64,000 bases of DNA from JAVKBW01 sp040222995 (lineage in GTDB: Bacteria; Pseudomonadota; Alphaproteobacteria; UBA8366; Aestuariispiraceae): positions 494,074-558,073 of the forward strand of contig JAVKBW010000016.1 of NCBI GenBank assembly GCA_040222995.1, written 5' to 3'. The notes beneath the pieces were generated by a model. It made no database searches and was not told the DNA's origin. It saw only the letters and a list, made by a program, of their open reading frames with translations. Position 1 is the first letter of the stretch. The number at the start of each line of letters is the position of its first letter. Below, in pieces: positions 36,296 through 46,014 of the stretch. Position numbers and translations under genes: made by a program.

Positions 36296-36468
36296 CCGTG
36301 CCGGCAAGATTCGTCGTCGCCATATGGACCACGAGGCCCGTCGCAAGACGCGATATCAATTATAACACTGTGCAGATTCTTGCTCTTGCCAAGGAATGCC
36401 ACTGTTGTTGATGGCGTTCGCAGAGTACCATTTTCCGAGACCTTATCTTGCCGCGAAAGGCTCAAAAA

Positions 36469-39048
36469 TTGAAAACGCACACGCTGCAAGGATCATCTGC
36501 TGCCCAATCGCGCCAGGGCCTGAGCCAGTCCGAGGCAGGATCGCGGCTTGCCGCCGAAGGTTTCAACGAACTGCCACGCGCGCGTCGCCGATCCGCCTTG
36601 CGGATCGTGTTCGAGGTCTTGCGAGAGCCAATGCTGGGGCTGCTGGTCGCTGGCGGAGTCGTGTATCTGTTGCTTGGCAGCCTCGAAGAGGCACTGGTGC
36701 TGCTGGCCTTTGCCTGCCTGTCGGTCGGAATCACCGTAGTGCAAGAAGCGCGCACCGAAAGGGTGCTGGAGGCGCTGCGTGATCTGACCAGTCCGCGCGC
36801 ATTGGTAATCCGGGGCGGAGAACGCTTGAGGATCGCTGGGCGGGAGGTGGCCCGGGGCGACTTGATCGTGCTGTCCGAAGGCGACAGGGTTCCTGCCGAC
36901 GCATGGTTGATCGAGGCGACCGGCCTGTCTGCCGACGAATCCCTGCTGACAGGCGAAGCCGTTCCTGTGCGCAAGCAAGTCGCAGTATCCGATGTTGCGG
37001 CCAAAGACGCTCCACGTCCGGGCGGCGAAGATCTGCCGATGGTGTTTTCGGGCAGCCTGATCGTCGGCGGGTCGGCCATTGCCGAGGTGACGGCGACCGG
37101 GCCCGCCAGCGAAATCGGAAAGATCGGTGCCTCGCTTGCCAAGTTGGAGACCGAGACACCGCATCTGCAACGCCAGATGCGGAGGCTGGTCATCGTCTTT
37201 GCTGCCGTGGGGGCAGCAGTCAGCGTGGCCGTTGTGGTGCTCTATGGTCTGCTGCGCGGCGGCTGGCTGGAAGGTGTTCTTGCCGGCATCGCCGTCGGCA
37301 TGTCGATGCTGCCCGAGGAATTCCCGATGGTGCTCGCCGTCTTTATGGCGATGGGAGCATGGAGGATTTCAAAGGTCCGGGTGCTGACGCGGCGGGCTTC
37401 GGCCATTGAAACGTTGGGTGCGGCAAGCGTGCTCTGCACCGACAAGACCGGCACATTGACGGAAAACCGTATGACCATCGCCGAATTGCGCCTGGCGGAC
37501 GGGGCGGCGGCCAAGATCAGCTCCACTGTCTTGCTGGAGCCGTTTCGTGAGCTTGCGACGGCGGGGGTAATGGCTTCGGCCCCCGAACCGTTCGATCCGA
37601 TGGAAAAGGCATTTCATGCGCTGGCCGCCGCTGACCTGCGCGCAGGGGAAGCCCTTCCGGGCGGAGGCCGGAAACTGGTGCGAACATATGCGCTGGCTCC
37701 CGACCTACTGGCCATGACGCAGGTCTGGAGCACCAAGGGCGGGGGCTGGCAAATCGCCGCCAAGGGCGCACCCGAAGCGATAGCTGATCTGTGCGGGCTG
37801 GATGCTGCCGCCCGCGCCGCCGTTACGGCGCAAGTGAACGAAATGGCGCAAGCGGGCTTGCGGGTGCTGGGTGTGGCCGAGGCCACCTTTGTCGGGGCAA
37901 GTCTGCCTGACAGCCAGCGCGAATTTGCCCTTCGCTTTCTGGGTCTGGTGGGCCTGGCCGATCCGTTGCGCGCCTCCGTGCCGGATGCGGTGGCGCTGTG
38001 CCGCAGCGCAGGCATCCGGGTGATCATGATCACCGGCGACTACCCGGCCACGGCTCAGGCCATCGCGGCGCAGGCGGGCCTGCAAGGCGGCCGGGTGATC
38101 GACGGTACTGAACTTCAGGCGATGTCAGACCCCGATCTGGCAACGGCCGTGCAGGATGTCTCCATCTTCGCCCGCATCATGCCGGAACAGAAACTTCGCA
38201 TCGTCAATGCCTTGAAGGCCGGCGACGCGGTCGTCGCCATGACCGGCGACGGGGTGAACGATGCGCCTTCGTTGAAGGCTGCCGATATCGGTGTGGCAAT
38301 GGGCGGGCGCGGCACGGACGTCGCGCGCGAGGCGGCCAGCATCGTACTGTTGGATGATGATTTCGGCTCCATCGTCACCACCGTGAGGTTGGGGCGACGC
38401 ATCTATGACAATCTGCGCAAGGCGATGAGCTTCATCCTCGCGGTGCATGTGCCGATCGCCGCGCTGGCGCTGATGCCGCTTCTGTTCGGAATGCCGATCC
38501 TGTTTGGCCCGATGCACATCGCCTTTCTGGAGATGGTGATCGACCCGGTCTGCTCGCTCGTGTTCGAGGCCGAGACCGAGGAGGAAGGCGTGATGGACCG
38601 CCCGCCGCGCCCGCCAGCCGAGCCCCTGTTTTCTGTCCCCACGATCCTGTGGAGCCTGGCCCAGGGTGCGATGGTTCTGACGATGACCGCCACGATATTC
38701 GCGCTTGCCCCCGGTTACGGGCTGGAAGCCGGTCAGGTTCGCGGGCTGACCTTCGCTTCGTTGGTCTTTGGGATCGTTGCGCTGATCTTCGTGGACCGCT
38801 CGCTGTCGTCCTCCGTCATCACTGCAATCCGGCGGCCTAACCGGGCGCTGGCGGTGGTACTTCCGGTTGTCGCCGTCCTGCTGGCAATCACGTTGTTCTG
38901 GCAGCCCGCCCGCGATCTGTTCGGCTTTGCGGCACTGGACCCGGTATTCCTCGCCATCCCGCCGCTTGCGGGGCTGGCCGTTCTGCTGGCGCTCGAGGCG
39001 CTCAAGCCAATCTGGCGGCGAACCGTCCGCGTTGGCGCAAGCAACTGA
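36469..39048 (+). CDS. cation-transporting P-type ATPase (P2 type)
   Basis: About 859 residues. TTG at 36469 is preferred because GAAAGG lies eight bases upstream and the protein then begins like other family members (MKTHTLQG); a longer TTG start at 36448 is possible. Visible: actuator TGE motif (SLLTGEAVP), membrane PEEFP motif, phosphorylation site DKTGTLT, hinge TGDGVNDAPS, and about ten membrane helices. Ca2+/Mn2+-type or related cation export is likely; the PEEFP variant prevents a firm ion call. The gene is markedly more GC-rich than its flanks and lies just after an IS end, so recent transfer is probable. Confidence 0.9.
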   Translation: MKTHTLQGSSAAQSRQGLSQSEAGSRLAAEGFNELPRARRRSALRIVFEVLREPMLGLLVAGGVVYLLLGSLEEALVLLAFACLSVGITVVQEARTERVLEALRDLTSPRALVIRGGERLRIAGREVARGDLIVLSEGDRVPADAWLIEATGLSADESLLTGEAVPVRKQVAVSDVAAKDAPRPGGEDLPMVFSGSLIVGGSAIAEVTATGPASEIGKIGASLAKLETETPHLQRQMRRLVIVFAAVGAAVSVAVVVLYGLLRGGWLEGVLAGIAVGMSMLPEEFPMVLAVFMAMGAWRISKVRVLTRRASAIETLGAASVLCTDKTGTLTENRMTIAELRLADGAAAKISSTVLLEPFRELATAGVMASAPEPFDPMEKAFHALAAADLRAGEALPGGGRKLVRTYALAPDLLAMTQVWSTKGGGWQIAAKGAPEAIADLCGLDAAARAAVTAQVNEMAQAGLRVLGVAEATFVGASLPDSQREFALRFLGLVGLADPLRASVPDAVALCRSAGIRVIMITGDYPATAQAIAAQAGLQGGRVIDGTELQAMSDPDLATAVQDVSIFARIMPEQKLRIVNALKAGDAVVAMTGDGVNDAPSLKAADIGVAMGGRGTDVAREAASIVLLDDDFGSIVTTVRLGRRIYDNLRKAMSFILAVHVPIAALALMPLLFGMPILFGPMHIAFLEMVIDPVCSLVFEAETEEEGVMDRPPRPPAEPLFSVPTILWSLAQGAMVLTMTATIFALAPGYGLEAGQVRGLTFASLVFGIVALIFVDRSLSSSVITAIRRPNRALAVVLPVVAVLLAITLFWQPARDLFGFAALDPVFLAIPPLAGLAVLLALEALKPIWRRTVRVGASN

Positions 39049-39340
39049 ATTGGCGACCACTAGGGCAATCCATGACATCGCCACGGCCGAGAAGGCCTGA
39101 GGCCGATACGTCAACCGGAAGAGGCGGTTCGCTCTTCTATCTCCGGGTGTGCTCAAATCAGCCCTTGCGCAAAAGGAGCCGTCCACACATTACAACACGG
39201 GATTGCCTGTTCCTCATCTCTGATCTCCTTCTTATTGAAGACCAGCAGACTGCGAATCGTAGCTTATGTCAGTGTCCGAATTCCGGGGGAGTAGCTCAGT
39301 CACCCCGTTTTGGTCAGGTCATCATTGGCATCTTGTACTA
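39049..39340. other. intergenic region between P-type ATPase and TetR genes
   Basis: 292 bases between convergent genes with no gene recognised. A tRNA-like 5' string near 39286 is not followed by a tRNA fold. Confidence 0.4.
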
Positions 39341-40015
39341 TCAAACTCCCGCATGCCCTTCCTGTGGCGATGTGTTTTTAGGCTTCTTCGATAAAGCGAG
39401 ACCTAGGCAAGCGTCTATATAGCTATGAGATATCTTGATGGCGATTTCGGGCGTGATATTGTCTTTGTTTGTGGAAAGCCCAGTCCAGAAACCATCAACC
39501 ATAGCAATAAGCCCTAATGCGGCGCGTTTGGAGTCGATCTTGATACCAAGTTCCTTTGCCGCTTCGTTGAAGCTATTCTGAAATACGGTTCTGTATTCGG
39601 TCGCGCCGCGCTGTATGGCGTCGCGAAATAGCCGCGCAGATCTGCTCGCGTTGAGAAAGGCCTGCCAGACTGCGACGCGCTCGGCATTATAAACCGGGGA
39701 TTTGAAATTGCTGGCGGAAATTTCGTAAAGCCGGTTGACGGCGCTGAGGGTGATGTCTGCCGCAATCTCGTTCTTGCGAGCGAGATCTTCTTTGAAGACG
39801 CGCTCGCAGACGAGCAGAAGCAGATCATCCTTGCTGTTGAAGTAATGCCCAAGGAGTCCGTGGGAAACGCCTGCTTCATCACAGATTCGCTCCACTGTGG
39901 TACCCCACAAGTCTTGTGTGGCTATGACTCGTTCAGCAGCCTCAATTAGGCTATCGCGCCGCTGCTTCCTGTTTTCCTCCCGGTTGAGGCGCCTGGGTTT
40001 GCTTTTTTCGACCAA
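39341..40015 (-). CDS. TetR-family regulator, BetI-like
   Basis: 224 residues from a TTG start behind AAGGAAG. N-terminal helix-turn-helix (TTVERICDEAGVSHGLLGHY, about residues 38-57) and a TetR C-terminal ligand domain of BetI type. Divergent from the Baeyer-Villiger monooxygenase gene with a 99-base gap, so it probably represses that cluster. Confidence 0.88.
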   Translation of the reverse strand: MVEKSKPRRLNREENRKQRRDSLIEAAERVIATQDLWGTTVERICDEAGVSHGLLGHYFNSKDDLLLLVCERVFKEDLARKNEIAADITLSAVNRLYEISASNFKSPVYNAERVAVWQAFLNASRSARLFRDAIQRGATEYRTVFQNSFNEAAKELGIKIDSKRAALGLIAMVDGFWTGLSTNKDNITPEIAIKISHSYIDACLGLALSKKPKNTSPQEGHAGV

Positions 40016-40047
40016 AAAGCTTCCTTTCTTCGTTAATTATAAATTGA

Positions 40048-40076
40048 ATAATCATCCAATATTAGATAATCATCCA
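40048..40076. promoter_or_regulatory. direct repeat in TetR/monooxygenase intergenic region
   Basis: ATAATCATCCA occurs twice (40048-40058 and 40066-40076), start-to-start 18 bases, in a 99-base gap between the divergent genes. Candidate operator for the TetR-type product, although such operators are more often palindromic. Confidence 0.45.
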
Positions 40077-40114
40077 GTTAAAGTCTCTTCAATCTTCTAT
40101 TCTGAGGAAAACCA

Positions 40115-41734
40115 ATGGCACCAGCAACCTCAGTTCCCCAACCGCCCATCATTGATGTCGTTGTCGTTGGTGCAGGCTTTTCGGGAATGTATATGTTATA
40201 CGTCCTGCGACAGGCAGGCTTTAATGTAGTAGTTCTTGAGGCAGGAAATGACGTTGGGGGAACTTGGTACTGGAACCGTTACCCCGGCGCTCGTTGCGAT
40301 ATCGACAGCCTTGCTTACTCGTATTCGTTTGACGATGATCTCCAGCAGGAATGGCATTGGCCACATCGTTTTGCCTACCAACCTGAAATTCTTCGGTATG
40401 CGCGCCACGTCGCTGATCGCTTCGATCTTCGGCGAGATATCCGCTTTGGTATCAGGGTCGATCAGGCCGTTTATGATGAAAGTGAGGGAATTTGGACGGT
40501 TACCGCAGACGACGGATCGAAGGTGGTGTCGCGCTTTTGTGTGATGGCGACCGGTTGTCTCTCCGTGCCGAAAGTCCCAGACATTCCAAATCTGGAGTCA
40601 TTTTCTGGGCCGGTTTATCATACGGCCAATTGGCCTGAGGAAGGGGTCGACTTTTCTGGACGCAGAGTTGGCGTGATCGGCACGGGATCGTCGGGTATCC
40701 AGTGTATCCCGCTGATCGCTGATCAGGCTGACCACCTCACGGTCTTCCAGCGCACGCCCAACTTTAATGTGCCATCCTGGAATGCGCCGCTATCAGAGAA
40801 GCTGGAGTCAGAAGTCAAATCGAACTATGCCGCTTACCGCGAAAAAGCTCGAAATTCCTTATCTGCCGACTTCTGGGACGAGCACCGATTGGCATTGCTT
40901 GAAGCTACTCCCGAAGAGCAGCGTATAGAACTCGACGCTTGCTGGGCAGCGGGTGGCTTCGATATCCAATATGCCTTTTCGGATATATTTACAGACGAAA
41001 AAGCAAACGAAATTGCCTGTGCATTCGTCCATGACAAGATCAAAGCCATCGTCAAGGACCCTGAGGTCGCCGCAAAACTTTGCCCTGATGATCACCCACT
41101 CGGCTCAAAGCGATTGTGCGTCGATGATCGCTACTACCAGACCTACAATCAGCCCAATGTAAGTTTGGTTGATCTGCGACAAGAGCCGATTGAAACCATG
41201 GTGGCCGAAGGTGTGAAAGTAGGCGACCACATCGTGCAGATTGATGACTTGGTTCTCGCCACCGGTTTTGATGCAATGACAGGGGCACTGACCCGTATGG
41301 ATATCCACGGCCGCGATGGTATCTCTTTGCGGGACGCATGGGCGAATGGTCCGAGAAGCTATCTTGGGCTCTCGGTAGCGGGTTTTCCAAATCTCTTCAC
41401 CATAACGGGTCCCGGCAGCCCCTCAGTACTTACGAATATGATCGTTTCCATCGAGCAGCATGTGGAATGGATTCGTGACTGTCTGGTCAGGCTGCGGGAA
41501 CAGGGAGTGACGCGGTTTGAGGCGATGGAACAGGCACAAGAAACCTGGGTCGAGCATGTAGCGGAGTTGGCAGACGAGACACTCTTTCCACGCGCAAACT
41601 CTTGGTATGTAGGCGCCAATGTACCCGGCAAGGCCCGAGTTTTCATGGCATATGTCGCAGGCCAAAAACCCTACACCGATGTGTGCGACCGCATTGCTGC
41701 AAATGACTACGAAGGCTTTTCAATGACAGAGTAA
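40115..41734 (+). CDS. Baeyer-Villiger monooxygenase (flavin-dependent)
   Basis: 539 residues, type I BVMO: FAD motif VVVGAGFSGMY, NADPH motif GVIGTGSSGIQ, and the diagnostic FxGxxxHxxxWP signature as FSGPVYHTANWP at residues 163-174. It inserts oxygen into a ketone to give an ester or lactone using NADPH. The following SDR genes (alcohol to ketone) and the alpha/beta hydrolase at 47197 would complete a cyclic or linear ketone route; substrate unknown. Confidence 0.93.
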   Translation: MAPATSVPQPPIIDVVVVGAGFSGMYMLYVLRQAGFNVVVLEAGNDVGGTWYWNRYPGARCDIDSLAYSYSFDDDLQQEWHWPHRFAYQPEILRYARHVADRFDLRRDIRFGIRVDQAVYDESEGIWTVTADDGSKVVSRFCVMATGCLSVPKVPDIPNLESFSGPVYHTANWPEEGVDFSGRRVGVIGTGSSGIQCIPLIADQADHLTVFQRTPNFNVPSWNAPLSEKLESEVKSNYAAYREKARNSLSADFWDEHRLALLEATPEEQRIELDACWAAGGFDIQYAFSDIFTDEKANEIACAFVHDKIKAIVKDPEVAAKLCPDDHPLGSKRLCVDDRYYQTYNQPNVSLVDLRQEPIETMVAEGVKVGDHIVQIDDLVLATGFDAMTGALTRMDIHGRDGISLRDAWANGPRSYLGLSVAGFPNLFTITGPGSPSVLTNMIVSIEQHVEWIRDCLVRLREQGVTRFEAMEQAQETWVEHVAELADETLFPRANSWYVGANVPGKARVFMAYVAGQKPYTDVCDRIAANDYEGFSMTE

Positions 41735-41771
41735 CAAGTGCATTCTTGCGTTTGACGGGAAGGGAGGAAAC

Positions 41772-42518
41772 ATGAAGCGGTTTGAGAATGATGTCGCGAT
41801 TGTCACCGGCGCGGGCTCAGGAATTGGGCAAGCTACGGCATGGCGATTGGCATCTGAAGGCGTGTTTGTCCTTGCTTGCGACAGTGATAGTGCTGCTCTC
41901 AGAAAGACGGCATCACAGACAACGGGTCGCATTGAGACTTTTTCCTTCGACGTTACGTCGTCGGATGGGTGGCTGGAAGCGGTGACAACGGTAGAGAAGA
42001 GCTTTGGGGAACTTACGATCTTGGCCAACATAGCTGGCATTCTGCGTCACGATAATATTGAATCAGTGACACTGGACGGGTGGAACGCAGTGCTGGCTGT
42101 AAACCTAACGGGCACATTCCTGGGCTGCCAGACCGCGATCAGGTGTATGCGTCGAGGACGTGGGGCGATCGTTAACATTTCGTCTGTTTCCGGCCTCAAG
42201 GGCGATGCGGATTTATGTACCTATGACGCAAGCAAAGGCGCAGTTCGCGGTTTTACACGTGAGCTATCTGCCTGGCTTTCGCGGCAAGGATATCCCATTC
42301 GCTGCAATGCTGTGTTCCCAGGCATCATCGCGACACCTATGGTGAGTGAGTTCTTTACCGAACACCCTGATGTCGAACCCGAGTGGCAGGCGGCAAACCC
42401 GGGAGGTCGATATGGTAACCCGGATGACGTTGCAGCGCTTGTCGCCTTCCTAGCCTCTAATGATAGCTCGTTTTGCACTGGCGGTGAGTTTGGCGTGGAC
42501 GGTGGCGCTTTGGCGTGA
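41772..42518 (+). CDS. short-chain dehydrogenase/reductase
   Basis: 248 residues, classical SDR: TGAGSGIGQATA, NIAG motif, catalytic region NISSVSG and YDASKGA (YxxxK). GGGAGG site before the ATG. It follows the BVMO by 37 bases and probably makes the ketone substrate from an alcohol or handles the ring-opened hydroxy acid. Confidence 0.9.
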   Translation: MKRFENDVAIVTGAGSGIGQATAWRLASEGVFVLACDSDSAALRKTASQTTGRIETFSFDVTSSDGWLEAVTTVEKSFGELTILANIAGILRHDNIESVTLDGWNAVLAVNLTGTFLGCQTAIRCMRRGRGAIVNISSVSGLKGDADLCTYDASKGAVRGFTRELSAWLSRQGYPIRCNAVFPGIIATPMVSEFFTEHPDVEPEWQAANPGGRYGNPDDVAALVAFLASNDSSFCTGGEFGVDGGALA

Positions 42519-42531
42519 CGGGGAGGTAGTA

Positions 42532-43302
42532 ATGGTCGATTTGACAGATGCTGTGATCATGGTGACGGGTGGCGCTTCTGGTATAGGCGCGTCCTGTGTC
42601 TCTGAGTTTACCCAGCGCGGAGCGCGTGTCGCAATATTAGATATAGCAGAGGAGCCAGGGCGGCGCGTAGCGTTTAGTCAACCAGGCGGACGTGGTTTTT
42701 TCGTCAAACTTGATGTGGCCAGTCAAACCGGCTGGAACGAGGCGTTCGGTGCTGTTGAGTCTCAATGGGGGCAGGTAAATGGCCTCGTCAATTGCGCCGC
42801 GATAGCTTCGCCTGAAGACGACCTTGATACTGTGGACGAAGCGCTCTGGAATCGGATTCTTGAGATCAATCTGACAGGAACAATGCTTGGCTGTCAGGCC
42901 TTCGTCTTGCGTGCTGACCCAAAAGACACCGGCGCAATCGTCAACTTTTCCTCTATACAAGGGCAGGTAGGCGTCGGTGACGCACTAGCCTATGCTGCAT
43001 CCAAGATTGGGGTTCATATGCTTACGAAGTCGATTGCGCAGCATTGTATGTCGCGAGGTTATCGCATTCGCTGCAATTGCATCTCGCCAGGGTATATAGA
43101 TACACCCATGGTTACGGTTTCAGCAATGTCCAACGAGTCCACCGCCAAGGAGCATCGCGAGGCCCTTGGCGCTCGGAATTTGATGAGGCGGTTGGGCGCA
43201 CCTGAGGAATTGGCCAAAACCGTCGCATTCCTTCTTTCGAACGACGCAGACTTTGTGAATGGCTCGGACTATACTGTTGATGGCGGCTATACAGCAGTCT
43301 GA
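42532..43302 (+). CDS. short-chain dehydrogenase/reductase
   Basis: 256 residues from ATG 42532, behind GGGAGG; an in-frame start at 42460 lies inside the previous gene. Motifs TGGASGIGASC, NCAA in place of the usual NNAG, NFSSIQG and YAASKIG. Second SDR of the BVMO cluster; substrate unknown. Confidence 0.9.
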   Translation: MVDLTDAVIMVTGGASGIGASCVSEFTQRGARVAILDIAEEPGRRVAFSQPGGRGFFVKLDVASQTGWNEAFGAVESQWGQVNGLVNCAAIASPEDDLDTVDEALWNRILEINLTGTMLGCQAFVLRADPKDTGAIVNFSSIQGQVGVGDALAYAASKIGVHMLTKSIAQHCMSRGYRIRCNCISPGYIDTPMVTVSAMSNESTAKEHREALGARNLMRRLGAPEELAKTVAFLLSNDADFVNGSDYTVDGGYTAV

Positions 43303-43386
43303 GACCAGCCGTGGTTTCATTCATTTAAGTGGAGAATACGGGGACCCAAGAGTGTAGATATGCCGTTACTCGCGGGACAGGGTGTG

Positions 43387-44119
43387 CTATTTCTTGAGTA
43401 GGTTTTCTTGCGCTTCCACCAAGTTGCTTTCGGATTGTTTCTCCCACATCTCCACCGTCTCATTGGACAGATCGCCTTCGCTGGGCGTCGTATCGCTCAT
43501 CTCGTCTGGGGCACGGGTTGCGCCGGCACCGCCTTCGGCTTTGCGCCGAGCTTCTGCGGTGCTGATCGTTTGGATGATGGGAACGCCCTGGGGGAAAATC
43601 ACTTCACGCGCGGCATCCGGCAGTTCGATGCCACCGTTAAGGAGCGCGTTCTTGGTCTGGCGTAGCAATGCAGAATTGATTTTGTTAGGCGAGTAGGAAG
43701 CACTGTCGAACCAATAATAGATGCGCAAATTCACTGTCGCCGGACCCAACTCCTCCACTAGCACCAGCGGCTCGGGTGTCTCGAGGACGGCGGGGTGCTC
43801 CTGCAACAACTCTGAGATCAGGACCTGCGCTTTGGCGGCCGAGGAATCGTAACCGATGCCGACCGTAAACTCGGCGCGGCGGCTCGGAATGCTGCTGTAA
43901 TTCTTGATGATGCTCTTGTAGACAGTAGAATTCGGGATCTGCACCTGATTACCGTCGAGCGTAAGTAACACGGTACTGCGCACATTCAGGTTCTGGACGA
44001 TACCTGTGTACCCGCCGACATCGATCAGGTCGCCGCTGTGGAAGGGATTGCGCACGCTGAGCAGGATGCTCGCCAGAAAATTCTCGGCGATGTCGCGCAG
44101 GCCGAAGCCGATGAGGGAG
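43387..44119 (-). pseudogene. MscS-type mechanosensitive channel, 5' end removed by IS256
   Basis: The conserved MscS beta domain is clear: GLRDIAENFLASILLSVRNP, then FHSGDLIDVGGYTGIVQNLN, with the family C-terminal domain after it. The N-terminal membrane region is missing: the reading frame runs into the end of the IS256 element near 44119. Not functional as it stands. Confidence 0.85.
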
Positions 44120-45408
44120 TGTCGTTAATTTTGTGCTTAGGGGCCATAGTGATGGAAAGAGGAGATTTCCCACATGGCCATATCGAAGGAAGTATTGGAT
44201 CAGCTTTTATCGGATCGCGATGCGTCCGATGTTTTCGCCAAGGATGGTTTGCTTGACGAGCTTAAGAAGGCGCTGTCGGAGCGGATACTGAACGCGGAAC
44301 TCGACGAGCATCTAGTGTCGGAGAACGTCGAGGAGGCTGGCAACCGCCGTAACGGAACGTCTCGCAAGACGGTGCTGACAGGCACATCGAAGGTCGCTCT
44401 GGATATTCCGCGTGATCGTTCTGGAACGTTCGATCCAAAGCTGATCGCGAAGTATCAGCGCCGGTTCCCCGAATTCGACGATAAAATCGTTTCGATGTAT
44501 GCGCGCGGCATGACGGTGCGCGAGATCCGGGGGCATCTGGAAGACCTTTACGGCATCGATGTATCGCCGGACCTGATTTCGACGGTCACAGACGCGGTGC
44601 TGGAGGAAGTCGGCGAATGGCAGAACCGGCCGCTGGACGCTTGCTATCCGCTGGTATTCTTCGATGCGATCCGGGTGAAGATCCGTGACGAAGGGTTCGT
44701 TCGAAACAAGGCCGTCTACATTGCGCTCGGTATTCTGCCGGACGGGACAAAAGAGATTCTGGGTCTATGGGTCGAGCAGACAGAAGGCGCGAAGTTCTGG
44801 CTGCGGGTGATGAACGAGATCAGAAACCGGGGCGTCCAGGATATCCTGATCGCCGTCGTCGACGGCCTCAAGGGTTTCCCGGACGCAATCAACGCCACCT
44901 TCCCGGAGACGGTGGTGCAGACTTGCATCGTGCATCTGATCCGGCAGTCCCTGAGCTTCGCCTCCTGGAAGGACCGCAAACATGTTGCCCGCGAACTCAA
45001 GTCGGTTTATCGCGCAACTGACGCCGAGGCCGGCCTGGCGGCGCTGGACGCATTCGAAGCCGGGCAATGGGGCGAGAAGTATCCGTCAATCGGGCAAAGC
45101 TGGCGCAGAGCCTGGCAGCACGTCATCCCGTTCTTCGCATTCCCCGAAGCTGTCAGGCGGATCGTCTACACGACCAACGCCATCGAATCCCTGAACGCCA
45201 AGCTGCGAAGAGCAATCAAGGCACGCGGCCACTTCCCGAGTGACGACGCGGCAATCAAGCTGCTATATCTCGTTCTCAACAAAGCAGCCGGGGAATGGAA
45301 AAGACCGCCGCGAGAATGGACCGAGGCAAAAACGCAGTTCGCTGTTATCTTCGGCGAAAGGTTCGTCGTTCAACAATGAAACGGTCCCTGACACAAACTT
45401 TCTGACAG
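44119..45408 (+). mobile_element. IS256-family insertion sequence
   Basis: About 1290 bp. Imperfect terminal repeats: TGTCGTTAATTTTGTGC at the left (44120 on) and, reversed at the right end near 45407, TGTCAGAAAGTTTGTGTC. It carries one intact transposase gene. The flanks are parts of two different genes (mscS and a GntR/HutC gene), so a deletion or recombination accompanied it. Confidence 0.85.
44174..45379 (+). CDS. IS256-family transposase
   Basis: 401 residues, full length for the family: N-terminal LLSDRDASDVFAKDGLLDEL, catalytic DDE region (PLVFFDAIRVKI; IAVVDGLKGFPDAI) and C-terminal FPEAVRRIVYTTNAIESLNA. No frameshift; the element could still be active. Confidence 0.95.
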   Translation: MAISKEVLDQLLSDRDASDVFAKDGLLDELKKALSERILNAELDEHLVSENVEEAGNRRNGTSRKTVLTGTSKVALDIPRDRSGTFDPKLIAKYQRRFPEFDDKIVSMYARGMTVREIRGHLEDLYGIDVSPDLISTVTDAVLEEVGEWQNRPLDACYPLVFFDAIRVKIRDEGFVRNKAVYIALGILPDGTKEILGLWVEQTEGAKFWLRVMNEIRNRGVQDILIAVVDGLKGFPDAINATFPETVVQTCIVHLIRQSLSFASWKDRKHVARELKSVYRATDAEAGLAALDAFEAGQWGEKYPSIGQSWRRAWQHVIPFFAFPEAVRRIVYTTNAIESLNAKLRRAIKARGHFPSDDAAIKLLYLVLNKAAGEWKRPPREWTEAKTQFAVIFGERFVVQQ

Positions 45409-45411
45409 GCC

Positions 45412-45807
45412 CCTGCAGATCTGAACATCGAACATCGCGCACCGGTTTATGAGGTTGAGATTGTGCACTACGAGGATGGCGAACCAATTCAATTGGAACA
45501 ACGAATAGTCAACGCCGCGATAACGCCTGATTTCATCAAACAGAATTTCTCATTAATTACGCCTGTATCCTATCTTTTGAGCAAGTCCGCCCCGAGCAGA
45601 GTGGAACAAGACATTCAGGCCACTTCCGCGTCTCGACATGTTAGCCGTCTGTTGAACATGGAGTTCGGCGACCCTGTTCTCATGATAAAGCGCGTTACCT
45701 GGCGACATGAGGAAATCACGACCCGGGCCTTTTTCTACCACCCCGGTCATGCCTACCAACTTGGTAGCGGGACAATGGATGCACGTCAGCCGATAACTGG
45801 CGGTTAG
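45412..45807 (+). pseudogene. GntR/HutC-family regulator, 5' end removed by IS256
   Basis: The UTRA ligand-binding domain is readable: HRAPVYEVEIVHYEDGEPIQ, LEQRIVNAAI, SAPSRVEQDIQA, DPVLMIKRVTWRHEEI, and a HutC-like C-terminal end HPGHAYQLGSG. The DNA-binding N-terminal half is missing, cut by the IS256 right end near 45408. It probably once controlled the thiolase/hydrolase genes downstream. Confidence 0.8.
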
Positions 45808-45918
45808 GTTAGAAGCCTTTCTATTCAGAGAATAACCCGATTGATTGAAAAGCGTCGCTGATTGCCCCTTGGTGTATACTGTTAAAAAATTTTTGGTAAA
45901 AAGAATATGCAATATGAT

Positions 45919-45937
45919 AATATGTATATATGAATAT
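45919..45937. repeat. AT-rich repeated motif upstream of thiolase gene
   Basis: AATATGTATATATGAATAT, 16 of 19 bases the same as the motif at 48209-48227 before the peptide-type binding-protein gene. Possible operator of the lost GntR/HutC-type regulator or simply an AT-rich promoter. Confidence 0.4.
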
Positions 45938-46014
45938 CGCAAGATTCACGATGAAACGATACCTTGATTGCTCACACATTTACCTCTCAATGTTAACTCC
46001 AAGGTAATCAAAAA

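Noticed and set aside
38125..39186. 353-codon open frame on the minus strand
   Set aside because: Antisense to the P-type ATPase with repetitive Arg/Gly/Gln composition; a shadow.
39286..39300. tRNA-like 5' string GGGGAGTAGCTCAGT
   Set aside because: The following bases do not form anticodon, variable or T arms; no complementary acceptor end is present.
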